A DNA stretch of 64,000 bases from Cocleimonas flava (GTDB lineage: Bacteria > Pseudomonadota > Gammaproteobacteria > Thiotrichales > Thiotrichaceae). Shown piece by piece: positions 55,733 through 64,000 of the stretch; the first letter of the stretch is position 1, and every line of letters starts with the position of its first letter. The DNA is taken from assembly GCF_004339015.1 (NCBI RefSeq), contig NZ_SMFQ01000003.1, forward strand, positions 434,001-498,000, written 5' to 3'. The notes below the pieces were generated by a model, which had not been told where the DNA came from, made no database searches, and worked only from the letters and a program-made list of their open reading frames with translations. A program made the position numbers and the translations under genes.

Positions 55733-56410
55733 TTGTCTTTATTTGATCTGCAGGACGTAAGTATTAGCTATGACGAAACAGTCGTTTTAGCGAATCTTAA
55801 CCTAACCATCCATGCAGGTGAACGAATCGCTCTTCTTGGTAAGAGCGGTTCTGGTAAGTCCACCTTACTTCGCTATCTTTACGAATTGTCTTCAGCGCAA
55901 AAAACACACAAGCCTTCCAATCAATGTGCGTGGGCGCCACAAGCACCGGCTTTGTCCCAAAGCTTAAGTGTTTACCATAATGTCTATATGGGCCGTTTAA
56001 ACGAGTATCCCACGTGGCGAAATCTGTGGAATTTAATTCGTCCATTTGAAAACAATGTCACTGAAATTAAAAAATTACTGGACGTGCTTCGCTTAAAAGA
56101 CGAATGCTTCAACAAAGTAAATGCCTTATCGGGCGGACAACAACAACGTACTGGACTGGCGCGCGCTCTGTATCAGGAAAAACCCGTATTATTGGCAGAT
56201 GAACCCGTTTCAGCTGTGGATGAATACCAGGCAGAAGAAATCATTAAGTGCCTTCAATCCTATAGCCAAACCATCATTTTAGGCTTACATGATAGTTATC
56301 TGGCGTTAAATCATTGCGATCGGATTATCGGTTTAAAAGATGGCAAGGTTCTGGTCGACTCGCCATCGAGTCAATTAACCATGGCTGATCTGGCCTGTTT
56401 GTATCAGTAG
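55733..56410 (+). CDS. ABC transporter ATPase of the selenate/phosphonate-type importer
   Basis: The 225-residue ATPase has Walker A GKSGSGKS at 36-43, the signature LSGGQQQRTGLARAL, Walker B VLLADEP and the switch His in LGLHDS. It starts at a TTG seven bases after the preceding stop; no ATG or GTG in frame precedes the domain, so coupled re-initiation is likely. The protein is short, close to the minimal PhnC-like size. Confidence 0.88.
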   Translation: MSLFDLQDVSISYDETVVLANLNLTIHAGERIALLGKSGSGKSTLLRYLYELSSAQKTHKPSNQCAWAPQAPALSQSLSVYHNVYMGRLNEYPTWRNLWNLIRPFENNVTEIKKLLDVLRLKDECFNKVNALSGGQQQRTGLARALYQEKPVLLADEPVSAVDEYQAEEIIKCLQSYSQTIILGLHDSYLALNHCDRIIGLKDGKVLVDSPSSQLTMADLACLYQ

Positions 56411-56422
56411 ATCTTTGCTGTT

Positions 56423-57940
56423 ATGCAAAACCCATTGACTATCTTTTCTCGTAACTTGTCTTACCGTAACGTTTCAATACTGTTTGTTGTGATTGCACTA
56501 TTGTGCATTCCATTTGCAGATTTAAGTATATACAACGTAGACCCGTGGCAGGAATTAAGGCGTTTTGGAGTAGCGATACTCAGCCCCGATATTGGTGATA
56601 TCAGCATCTTGTTGAATGCATTATTACAAACGCTCAGCTTCGCATTGATTGGGGTTTTTCTTGGGGTAGTTTGTGCAATACCGCTCAGTTATTTATACCG
56701 TTTTTCGATGATTCGTGGTTTGTGTGCGTTTCTTCGGGCTATTCATGAATTGTTCTGGGCGCTCATCTTTTTACAAGTGTTTGGTCTACATCCGTTAACC
56801 GGCATTTTGGCGCTGGCTATTCCTTATGCCGCAACCTTTGCCAAAGTCTATGCAGAAATTATTGAAGAGGCTGATCACTCAGTGATCAAAGCCCTACCTT
56901 CCAACACTGGACGTTTAAATCAGTTTTTCTACGGTTTGCTCCCTGATGTTTGGCAAGCGCTAAAAACCTACACATCGTATCGTTTTGAATGTGGCTTGCG
57001 CAGCAGCGTGATTCTGGGTTTTATTGGTCTACCAACCTTGGGATTCTACCTTGAGTCATCATTCATGCAGGGAGATTATTCCTACGTCGTGGTGTTATTA
57101 CTGGTGTTTTATCTCTTGATTGCCAGCATCCGATATTGGTTACGGCCGTTATTGATGCCCGTGTATTTTGCAATCGCAGCTTACACAGTATTGACTGATC
57201 AACATGATTTCAAATGGTCCAATGTGCATCGTTTTTTCACTCAGGATATCATCCCTTCACCTATTCGAGGCGTAAAAGAAGGTAGCGTTAACGATCTGTG
57301 GCACTGGTTTAGCAACATTATGCAGGATCAGGCCATACCGGGAATTATCAATACCTTACTACTGACACAAATTGCATTGGTAGTGACAGGCATTCTGACT
57401 TTAATGGTTTATCCGCTGATATCGAAACACTTTCAAAACAGGCTCGGTCAAGGTTTTGGACATGTCGCCTTAGTCATAATGCGCTCCACACCCGAATACA
57501 TTCTGGCATTTATTCTATTGCAGTTTTTTGGACCGTCAATGCTACCTGCCGTGATTGCTTTAGCATTGCATAACGCGGGAATTATCGGACACTTAGTGGG
57601 TAACCAATCGAATACGTTAGATATAAGAATAGATGCACCTAAAGGCCTAAACCTTTATGCGTACGAACTCACTCCGCGAATATATGGCAACTTTCTGGCT
57701 TACCTCTTTTATCGCTGGGAAATCATCCTCAGAGAAACGGCGATCATGGGTTTACTTGGCATAGCTACGCTGGGCTTCTATATCGATAATGCCATGCAAG
57801 ACCTACGCTTCGATCGCGCATTACTGCTGATTCTCATCACTGCGTTACTCAATATGAGCGTAGACGCCATCTCACGTTTGTTGAGACGCAAGAGTACCAA
57901 CACGCCTAAACAGCGATCAAACCGTATTCTCGTTGACTAA
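56423..57940 (+). CDS. ABC permease with two fused PhnE-type domains
   Basis: The 505-residue protein contains two binding-protein-dependent permease domains in tandem, about 1-250 and 275-490. Each has five to six helices and an EAA-like loop (first around EEADHSVIKALPSN, second around RIDAPKGLNLYAY). PhnE proteins are usually single domains of about 260 residues that dimerise, so one chain here would form the whole channel. The two halves have diverged. It ends the importer operon, 12 bases after the ATPase gene. Confidence 0.88.
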   Translation: MQNPLTIFSRNLSYRNVSILFVVIALLCIPFADLSIYNVDPWQELRRFGVAILSPDIGDISILLNALLQTLSFALIGVFLGVVCAIPLSYLYRFSMIRGLCAFLRAIHELFWALIFLQVFGLHPLTGILALAIPYAATFAKVYAEIIEEADHSVIKALPSNTGRLNQFFYGLLPDVWQALKTYTSYRFECGLRSSVILGFIGLPTLGFYLESSFMQGDYSYVVVLLLVFYLLIASIRYWLRPLLMPVYFAIAAYTVLTDQHDFKWSNVHRFFTQDIIPSPIRGVKEGSVNDLWHWFSNIMQDQAIPGIINTLLLTQIALVVTGILTLMVYPLISKHFQNRLGQGFGHVALVIMRSTPEYILAFILLQFFGPSMLPAVIALALHNAGIIGHLVGNQSNTLDIRIDAPKGLNLYAYELTPRIYGNFLAYLFYRWEIILRETAIMGLLGIATLGFYIDNAMQDLRFDRALLLILITALLNMSVDAISRLLRRKSTNTPKQRSNRILVD

Positions 57941-58112
57941 TAAACGTTGACTAACAGGCGCTGACTAACAGACGCCCATTCAAAGATCCCAGTTCAATTC
58001 TCAATAAAGCGAATAACTTGGCAATGAAACCAGAATAAAGTGTTTAATTCTCGAATTAATAAGCATTAAAACGAGAATATAAACAGTCGTTGTTTATTGT
58101 GAGACTACTCTA

Positions 58113-58610
58113 CTATTGTGTAACAACTTCGACTCTAACCGTATCGCTATACATACCCGGTTCAACTTCAGCTAAATACTGACCAGTTGTATTAAATTTA
58201 ATTTTTTCGGGTTTGTAATTACAAGGGACTGACATCTTTTTGTTCTGCTTTCCAGAGATATTTTTATTCCGATAATTTAATAAATAATCGGATAATTTTG
58301 TATTGCTGCTGACATGTCGCAAGCCAAAATTATTATCTGTTGAAAAGTTTAAGGTGCAATCACCACTCACATTTGAGTTTAAACCCAATGTACCTAAAGA
58401 GATTGTAGGACCGGGTTTTTGTGAGCTAGAGGGTTTAACTTGGACTTCTGAAAAATAGTGAGATGTATCAACTACTGTCCCTGAGAATTTTACATACCCG
58501 GGACTAACTACATTTAATTGAATACTTGTTTTATCTTCACCTGCAGAAACGAATTGAGTCATCACAAGTAGTGAAATGACTAGAAGCGGACTTCCTTTAC
58601 GTAAATACAT
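58113..58610 (-). CDS. Secreted protein resembling the spore coat U / pilin-like SCPU domain
   Basis: About 165 residues from the ATG at 58610 with a signal peptide ending FVSAGED. The pattern C-x-LNFSTDNNFGLRH, then DYLLNYRN, a second Cys (SVPCNY) and the closing GMYSDTVRVEV resembles the SCPU domain, a beta-sandwich used in CsuA/B-type pili and coat proteins. No usher or chaperone gene is nearby, so a pilus system is not supported here. It stands alone; a paired repeat lies upstream. Confidence 0.55.
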   Translation of the reverse strand: MYLRKGSPLLVISLLVMTQFVSAGEDKTSIQLNVVSPGYVKFSGTVVDTSHYFSEVQVKPSSSQKPGPTISLGTLGLNSNVSGDCTLNFSTDNNFGLRHVSSNTKLSDYLLNYRNKNISGKQNKKMSVPCNYKPEKIKFNTTGQYLAEVEPGMYSDTVRVEVVTQ

Positions 58611-58794
58611 TTTAACAAATTTACATTGTATTAACCAAAATACAGAATTGTATCTCGGTTGGGGCAAACGCTTACCTTGTATACAATATTATTACACGGT
58701 AATAATTTTGCTTGTCTTTCTGATAAACGGTCATAAGGGTTTTGAACTTATTTTTTATTCCAGATTTGCTGCTTTTTACATAGCCGTATAAACA

Positions 58795-58870
58795 AAAAGT
58801 CACCCCCCTACTTTAAGGCACTTTTTTCAACGTAAGTAAAAAAAGGCTTATAAGTGGGGAGGTGACTTTT
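58795..58870. repeat. Dispersed C-rich repeat, two facing arms 10 bases apart
   Basis: C arm 58795-58827 (AAAAGTCACCCCCCTACTTT, then AAGGCACTTTTTT) and G arm 58837-58870 (AAAAAAAGGCTTATAAGTGG, then GGAGGTGACTTTT). The arms pair over most of their length. It lies between the class V aminotransferase and the coat-U-like gene. Confidence 0.9.
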
Positions 58871-58905
58871 AATAGAACTAGTCGGTTTAGACTCGAGTTC
58901 TTAAC

Positions 58906-60033
58906 CTATAAAACATCTTTTAAAGCATCATCAAGACTTGCAACCGTACGGTCAATATTTTGTAGTTTATCCAAACCAAATAAACCTAAACGGAAGGTTT
59001 GGTAATCTTCTCTCTCATCACACATTAGTGGCACACCTGCGGCTATTTGCATGCCTACTGCACCAAACTTTTTACCGGTCTGGATATCTGCATCCTGCGT
59101 ATAGCTAACCACAACGCCCGGAGCTTCGAAGCCTTCGGCTGCGACACTTTTGATGCCTTTAGATGCGAGTAACTCTCTGACTTTTTTACCCAGCTCGTAT
59201 TGATTTTGTTTGGCTTTATCGAAACCGTATTCGCGGGTTTCAACCATAATGTCGCGGAATGTACGCAACGCATCTGTTGGCATCGTTGCATGATATGCAT
59301 GTGCACCACCTTCATACGCTTGCATAATGGTGTGCCATTGTTTTAGATTCATCGCGAAACTGGTGCTTTCGGTATTTTCCATTTTTGCGATTGCGGCATC
59401 ACTCAGCATCACCAAACCTGCACACGGTGGACCACTCCAGCCTTTTTGTGGTGCACTGACTAAAACATCGACACTGGTAGCTTCCATATCAACCCAGATG
59501 GTTCCTGAGGCAATACAATCTAATACGAATAAACCACCTACTTCGTGGGTCGCATCAGCAACGGCTTTGATGTATTCATCTGGAAGAATCATTCCTGAAG
59601 AGGTTTCAACATGCGGTGCGAAAACCACTGCAGGCTTCTCAGCTTTGATGGTTGCAATGACATCTTCAACGGCTGCAGGTGCAAAAGGTGCCTGTGTCGC
59701 ATCTTCTGCTTGCTGTGCTTTCATCACGATGTGTTCTGATGGAATGCTGCCCATATCGAATATCTGTGTCCAACGGAAACTAAACCAACCGTTACGAATA
59801 ACCAGACATTTCTCGTTAGTCGCGAATTGACGCGCGACAGATTCCATACCAAAAGTACCACTGCCGGGCACGACGATTGCTGCTTTCGCGTTATAGACTT
59901 CTTTTAATGTAGAAGAGATATCTCTCATCACACCCTGAAAAGATTGTGACATGTGATTAAGAGCACGATCCGTATAAACTACGGAATATTCGAGTAAACC
60001 ATCCGGGTCTACGTTTGGTAATAACGCGGGCAT
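58906..60033 (-). CDS. Class V aminotransferase (alanine/serine-glyoxylate aminotransferase-like)
   Basis: About 375 residues from the ATG at 60033, which has an AGGAA site; the longer frame to 60090 is unsupported. PLP lysine is Lys197 in SAPQKGWSGPP. The PGSGTFGMES opening and the DCIASG segment are those of the glyoxylate aminotransferase group; phosphoserine transaminase and 2-aminoethylphosphonate enzymes are other class V members. With the hydroxypyruvate-type reductases elsewhere it could form a serine-glyoxylate route, but they are not adjacent. Confidence 0.87.
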   Translation of the reverse strand: MPALLPNVDPDGLLEYSVVYTDRALNHMSQSFQGVMRDISSTLKEVYNAKAAIVVPGSGTFGMESVARQFATNEKCLVIRNGWFSFRWTQIFDMGSIPSEHIVMKAQQAEDATQAPFAPAAVEDVIATIKAEKPAVVFAPHVETSSGMILPDEYIKAVADATHEVGGLFVLDCIASGTIWVDMEATSVDVLVSAPQKGWSGPPCAGLVMLSDAAIAKMENTESTSFAMNLKQWHTIMQAYEGGAHAYHATMPTDALRTFRDIMVETREYGFDKAKQNQYELGKKVRELLASKGIKSVAAEGFEAPGVVVSYTQDADIQTGKKFGAVGMQIAAGVPLMCDEREDYQTFRLGLFGLDKLQNIDRTVASLDDALKDVL

Positions 60034-60197
60034 AATAATTCCTACAGTGTTAATTGATGAAAGGGGTGTTGTTATTATAGGTAAAAACACGAAAAAAGAT
60101 TGTACGATAAATCTCCAGAGCTTGTTAATAACCTTTTAAAGAGAGACACCGGAAATTTAGAGATATAACACTAGAACTAGCGGCATATCGAAAAACG

Positions 60198-60234
60198 ACT
60201 GATTGGCTTCACCCGTAAGGATCAGCCAATCAGT
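60198..60234 (-). terminator. Rho-independent terminator of etfBA
   Basis: A perfect 11-bp stem (ACTGATTGGCT with AGCCAATCAGT, 15-base loop). On the minus strand it is followed by CGTTTTTCG. It lies 48 bases after the etfA stop. Confidence 0.8.
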
Positions 60235-60282
60235 ATGTATAGCAATGCTAAGAGTTTATTAGCTAAGCTCTAGTTTACTTTT

Positions 60283-61215
60283 TTAGCTCAATAGCTCGGT
60301 AAGCTCTGGAACCACATCAAACAAATCAGCAACAATACCGTAAGTAGCAATCTGGAAGATTGGTGCTTCTTCATCTTTATTGATGGCTACAATGACTTTA
60401 CTCTCACGCATACCCGCCTGATGCTGAATCGCACCAGAAATGCCGATAGCGAAGTAGATATCAGGAGCAACCACTTTACCGGTTTGACCTACCTGAAAAT
60501 CATTTGGCGCATAACCCGCATCAACTGCTGCACGAGAAGCACCAACTGCTGCATTCATTTTTTCAGCAAGCTTTTCGATGATTGCAAAGTCTTCTTTACT
60601 ACCAACACCACGACCACCAGAAACAACGATAGGCGCTGTAGCAAGATCAGGTCTTTCGGACACTGTTACATCACGACTTACAAATGAAACGCCTTCGAAT
60701 GCTTCGCCAAATGCGAGCTCTTCAACAGCGGCAGAACCACCTGTCGCTTCAACTGCATCAAATGCTGTACTACGAACAGTAATCAATTTAACTGAATCAC
60801 TACTCTTCACAGTAACTAATGCATTACCTGCATAGATAGGACGAACAAACGTATCTGCAGAAACCACATCAACAATATCAGAAACCTGCATCACATCTTG
60901 CATCGCTGCAACACGTGGTAAAAAGTTTTTACCGAAGTTAGACGCTGGTGCTAATACATGAGTGTAATTAGCAGCAATGCCATTTACTAACCATGCGATG
61001 TTTTCTGCCAAACCATCAGCCAGTGCCGCATCATTCGCAGATAATACTTTGCTAACCGAAGCTATTGCAGCCGCTTCATCAACCACACTTTGTGCATCAC
61101 TACCTGCAACCAAAAGGGTAATATCGCCACCAATTTTTGCCGCGGCGTTTAAGGTATTTAAGGTATTAGCGTTTAAAGCACTGTTGTCGTGCTCAGCAAT
61201 TACTAAAATAGACAT
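60283..61215 (-). CDS. etfA: Electron transfer flavoprotein, alpha subunit
   Basis: The 310-residue subunit holds most of the FAD site in its C-terminal domain: VSGGRGVGSKEDF, then AVGASRAAVDAGY, QVGQTGKVVAPDIYFAIGISGAIQHQAGM. It collects electrons from acyl-CoA and other dehydrogenases and gives them to ETF-QO (51947-53572). Its ATG shares one base with the etfB stop (TAATG), so the two are coupled. A terminator follows at 60198-60234. Confidence 0.96.
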   Translation of the reverse strand: MSILVIAEHDNSALNANTLNTLNAAAKIGGDITLLVAGSDAQSVVDEAAAIASVSKVLSANDAALADGLAENIAWLVNGIAANYTHVLAPASNFGKNFLPRVAAMQDVMQVSDIVDVVSADTFVRPIYAGNALVTVKSSDSVKLITVRSTAFDAVEATGGSAAVEELAFGEAFEGVSFVSRDVTVSERPDLATAPIVVSGGRGVGSKEDFAIIEKLAEKMNAAVGASRAAVDAGYAPNDFQVGQTGKVVAPDIYFAIGISGAIQHQAGMRESKVIVAINKDEEAPIFQIATYGIVADLFDVVPELTELLS

Positions 61216-61964
61216 TATAGTACTCCCGCTTCGTTCTTAAGTTTGTCGATTAACTCTGCTGCATTCGCCACGATAACACCTGGCTTACGAGCTTCAGGAG
61301 CTGATACGCTAACGACTTCTAAACGTGGTGTAAGGTCAACACCAAAGCTAGCTGCTTCAACCATATCGATCGGCTTCTTCTTCGCTTTCATAATGTCAGG
61401 AAGTTTTGGCAGACGTGGCTCATTCAAGCGCAAGTCAGTAGTAATAATCGCAGGAAGGTTGATTTTGATTGTTTCCAAACCAGCATCCGTTTCACGTGTT
61501 AGGTTTACGCTATCTCCTTCAAACTCAGCTTTAGATGCGAAAGTACCTTGAGGCCAGTTCAATAATGCTGCAAGCATTTGACCGGTTTGGTTAGAGTCAT
61601 CATCAATCGCCTGTTTACCCAGAATAACCACTTGTGGCTGTTCTTGCTCTACTACTTTGCTCAATAGTTTAGCTATGCCTAATGGCTCAGGGGCTTCTTC
61701 GGCATTGATTAGAATGGCACGGTCTGCACCCATCGCTAATGCACTGCGTAATGTGTCTTGTGACTGCTCTGTACCTACAGTTACCGCAACGATCTCAGTT
61801 GCAACACCTGCCTGCTTCATGCGTAATGCTTCTTCTAATCCATTTTCATCAAATGGGTTCATCGACATTACAACGTTATCTGTGTCTACTCCGCTGCCAT
61901 CAGATTTAACGCGGATTCTCACGTTATAATCGACGACGCGTTTTACCGCGACTAATACTTTCAT
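61215..61964 (-). CDS. etfB: Electron transfer flavoprotein, beta subunit
   Basis: The 249-residue subunit starts with [20 protein letters not shown], a typical EtfB opening. It carries the AMP-binding [12 protein letters not shown] region and the [21 protein letters not shown] recognition loop with the Leu that contacts partner dehydrogenases. It pairs with EtfA to form the group I (mitochondrial-type) ETF. The gene leads a two-gene operon. Confidence 0.96.
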   Translation of the reverse strand: MKVLVAVKRVVDYNVRIRVKSDGSGVDTDNVVMSMNPFDENGLEEALRMKQAGVATEIVAVTVGTEQSQDTLRSALAMGADRAILINAEEAPEPLGIAKLLSKVVEQEQPQVVILGKQAIDDDSNQTGQMLAALLNWPQGTFASKAEFEGDSVNLTRETDAGLETIKINLPAIITTDLRLNEPRLPKLPDIMKAKKKPIDMVEAASFGVDLTPRLEVVSVSAPEARKPGVIVANAAELIDKLKNEAGVL

Positions 61965-62169
61965 TTCGGTTAATCCTCTGTTGCAGAAATTTTACTAAAG
62001 CTAAGATTATAAGATAGTAGTGTACTTTTAATCGAACGACACTAAAAATCAAACATTTTCGTGAAATATTTTAGATTTTTTTCATTTTAAAATAATTTCT
62101 CGCTGAAAATTTCATATCTAAACCTCCCTCGATAATTTTCAATATCGGCCTACATCCTGCATTTTCAAT

Positions 62170-62197
62170 AAAAAAACGCCTGTAAGTGGGGGGGTGC
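62170..62197 (-). repeat. Dispersed C-rich repeat, solo arm (G arm on the plus strand)
   Basis: On the plus strand it reads AAAAAAACGCCTGTAAGT, seven G, then TGC. It lies between nhaD and etfB, both minus strand, with the T-tract following the minus-strand direction, so it could end the nhaD transcript. Confidence 0.86.
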
Positions 62198-62254
62198 AAA
62201 TAATCAATAAAAGAGCTAAGTCAGAGCATGAATATCAATTTACAGATAGTTACA

Positions 62255-63484
62255 TTAGATAAAATTACCAATAAACCACGTTGCCAGAAAACCAATACTG
62301 TAGGCCAATAATAAATGCCCTGCAAAACGTGCATAACTAACAAAGCTTAATAACTCATGCCCTGCTTTACTCATGGCGATAATACCCGCAGCAGAACCTA
62401 TTATGAGTAAAGAACCTCCAACACCCACGGCATATACCAGAGTAATCCATTCACCAATTTGCATCTCCACCCCTGAATGCAAAACAGCCGCTGTCAGTGG
62501 CACGTTGTCTACCAACGCAGAAAACATTCCCAATGAATAATTCGCCAGTTGAACCGGTAATACGTCATACAGTTTAATTAAATGATCGAGTGTACCTAAT
62601 TGTTTGAGCATGCCAACCATCAGCAGCACACCTAAGAAGAACAGCAAGGCATCAAACTCAATTTCTCGGATATTACGCATAATGTCTTCATCGTGATTGA
62701 GGAATTGCATAATAATAAAGAGCAAACCCAGCGACACCAGGAAGGTCAAAACAGGTGGTACACCATAAAGTACGTTTAGTACCAGAATACTGATAATAGT
62801 CAGCAAGAACTGCACACCAGCCAGTATATCCATACGCGGAATTGTAGATTCAACGCGCTGGACTTCGACTTCACCTTTTAGGTTATATCCCAGTATCAAC
62901 GCTAATGACATCAAGCCGATAAATGCAGGCAATGCAAGAATGAGCAGATTAAGAATAGACACTTTACCTGCCATAAATATCATCAAGGTGGTTACATCAC
63001 CCGTAATCAAAGCGACTCCACCGGAGTTAACACCAAATACGATTACTGCAGCGAATCTTAAGAAGTCGGCTTTTGGCAGTTTAAGCGGCAACAGTAAACT
63101 CATACACACCAGAGTGGAAGTCACGTTATCGGCTAATGATGAGAAGATGAAAGCAAAGATCGCGGTAATCAAGAGTAATCGGCGCTTCCCCAATCGTTCT
63201 GGTAATAAGCGCATCACCAGTTTTGAAATCAAACCGCGATTATTCAGGTAAGCCACGAAGGTCATTGCCGATACCAGAAACAACCATAGCGAGGCTATTT
63301 CCAGCAGGTTTTCATCCAGCGCATGTCGTGCTTCTTCGATATCTGGATCGTGTGCTACAAAATACAAAAGCCAAACCAGACTCCCGAAAAACAAGGTGGT
63401 TTTCGCCTTATTGATGTGGGTTAAATCTTCGATAACGATGCTTATAAAGCCAAGCGCAATAAATACCAACAGCAAGGTATCCAT
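62255..63484 (-). CDS. nhaD: NhaD-type sodium/proton antiporter
   Basis: About 409 residues from the ATG at 63484, which has GGAG eight bases upstream; the frame extends to 63559 without support. Eleven to twelve membrane segments and paired NhaD motifs are seen: FSSLADNVTSTLVCMSLLL in the first half and FSALVDNVPLTAAVLHSG in the second, the (A/V)DN sites of the ArsB/NhaD superfamily. It exports sodium in exchange for protons, as expected in a salt-adapted bacterium. Confidence 0.9.
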   Translation of the reverse strand: MDTLLLVFIALGFISIVIEDLTHINKAKTTLFFGSLVWLLYFVAHDPDIEEARHALDENLLEIASLWLFLVSAMTFVAYLNNRGLISKLVMRLLPERLGKRRLLLITAIFAFIFSSLADNVTSTLVCMSLLLPLKLPKADFLRFAAVIVFGVNSGGVALITGDVTTLMIFMAGKVSILNLLILALPAFIGLMSLALILGYNLKGEVEVQRVESTIPRMDILAGVQFLLTIISILVLNVLYGVPPVLTFLVSLGLLFIIMQFLNHDEDIMRNIREIEFDALLFFLGVLLMVGMLKQLGTLDHLIKLYDVLPVQLANYSLGMFSALVDNVPLTAAVLHSGVEMQIGEWITLVYAVGVGGSLLIIGSAAGIIAMSKAGHELLSFVSYARFAGHLLLAYSIGFLATWFIGNFI

Positions 63485-63616
63485 TATTAAATCTCCAGCG
63501 CGAACGCGCTTACCTAAAGAAAGGTCGGCATTATTAATAATCTTAAGCGTAGAAATCAACCATTACTTGCATCTATTTATACTACTATCAACACTGTTTA
63601 TAAGACTCTTAAATAA

Positions 63617-64000
63617 CTATAATTGACCACTCGGGTATTGCGAGATTTCTTCCATCAATGTTGCATTTTCAAAACGATCAGGTGAAAAATATTTCAGGTA
63701 TTCGGGAGTTTGTTGATTGGTGATTATCTCCGCCATTAATTCACCCGAAGCACAGCCTGCCATGGTTCCATAACCTGCAAATGCGCCTGACACATAAAGC
63801 CCCTGTTCCAGTTCACCCATTACCGGCAAATTGTCATCGGTTCTGGTGTAGTAGCCGGCGAAATGCGTCACTGATGTTGGTATCTCATTGGCGTAAGCAC
63901 TGATGGCGGGAATAAAACGACTCGCGCCTTTTAGCACCACACTGACAAATTCATCATCCGCAAAAATATCCCATTGTGGTTGTTCTTGTTGCTGATTATA
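63617..64000 (-). CDS. C-terminal part of a FAD-dependent oxidoreductase (DAO family), cut by window edge
   Basis: The frame is open from the window edge at 64000 to a stop at 63617 (128 codons). The block GYYTRTDDNLPVMGEL, then GLYVSGAFAGYGTMAGCASGELMA is the C-terminal FAD-binding end of the glycine oxidase/D-amino-acid dehydrogenase (DAO) family. A GTG at 63940 is internal, not a start. The substrate cannot be told from this part. Confidence 0.82.
   Translation of the reverse strand, partial: YNQQQEQPQWDIFADDEFVSVVLKGASRFIPAISAYANEIPTSVTHFAGYYTRTDDNLPVMGELEQGLYVSGAFAGYGTMAGCASGELMAEIITNQQTPEYLKYFSPDRFENATLMEEISQYPSGQL

Noticed and set aside
58113-58610. Part of a chaperone-usher pilus operon because of the coat-U-like fold
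   Set aside because: No chaperone, usher or second pilin gene adjoins it; the gene stands alone.

Overview
The window is a stretch of ordinary bacterial chromosome, most likely from a gammaproteobacterium. This rests on the mlaFEDCB-murA-hisG order, the ribE-ribBA-ribH-nusB-thiL-pgpA order, acpH, truD, nrdR beside glyA, etfBA with ETF-ubiquinone oxidoreductase, a GlyGly-CTERM protein and a TRAP transporter. The base composition is AT-leaning. NhaD and a TSP3 calcium-binding protein would suit a marine or salt-adapted host, but genus cannot be read from the sequence. I see no rRNA, tRNA, CRISPR array, prophage or classical IS.

Layout. 1-5.7 kb (minus): start of a probable rhlB, aroE, hemB, an NTF2-like protein, a two-component pair and a LytM peptidase. 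5.9-12.8 kb (plus): two 2-hydroxyacid-type dehydrogenases, a complete TRAP transporter of the TakP type, an amidase and a small membrane protein, probably one uptake-and-catabolism unit. 12.9-17.6 kb (minus): TauE/SafE permease, folE, ribD, nrdR, glyA. 17.9-23.1 kb: a NYN-domain protein, a frameshifted lipoprotein esterase, nth with a 2-hydroxyacid dehydrogenase, an SGNH hydrolase, a DUF1841 protein and a lipoprotein. 23.2-26.3 kb (minus): two related secreted proteins, flanked on both sides by near-identical inverted palindromes. 26.4-34.2 kb (minus): mlaFEDCB-murA-hisG-aroG-hisD. 34.4-39.8 kb (minus): a phosphoribosyltransferase, then ribE-ribBA-ribH-nusB-thiL-pgpA. 40-45 kb: a lytic transglycosylase, truD, acpH, a small secreted Cys protein, a membrane protein and an acyltransferase. 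45-53.6 kb: a PLP desulfhydrase/deaminase, cytochrome c5, rpe, gph, a candidate trp leader, trpE-trpG, RDD and CPBP membrane proteins, ETF-QO. 53.7-57.9 kb: a lone sulfotransferase and a selenate/phosphonate-type ABC importer with a fused double permease. 58-64 kb (minus): a coat-U-like secreted protein, a class V aminotransferase, etfA-etfB, nhaD and the end of a FAD oxidoreductase.

The feature that stands out is a dispersed intergenic repeat. A roughly 30-bp C-rich arm (core CACCCCCCTACTT, two to four variable bases, then GGCACTTTTT) occurs as 26 arms at 20 loci. No arm lies inside a well-supported coding sequence. Arms sit in 8 of the 10 strand-switch gaps, divergent as well as convergent, so they cannot all be terminators. 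At six loci two arms face each other tail to tail and form a palindrome of about 45-135 bp. Arms also form the immediate 5' leader of two genes and touch or contain stop codons of others. This looks like an uncharacterised REP/BIME-like family. How it spreads and what it does cannot be settled from this window alone.
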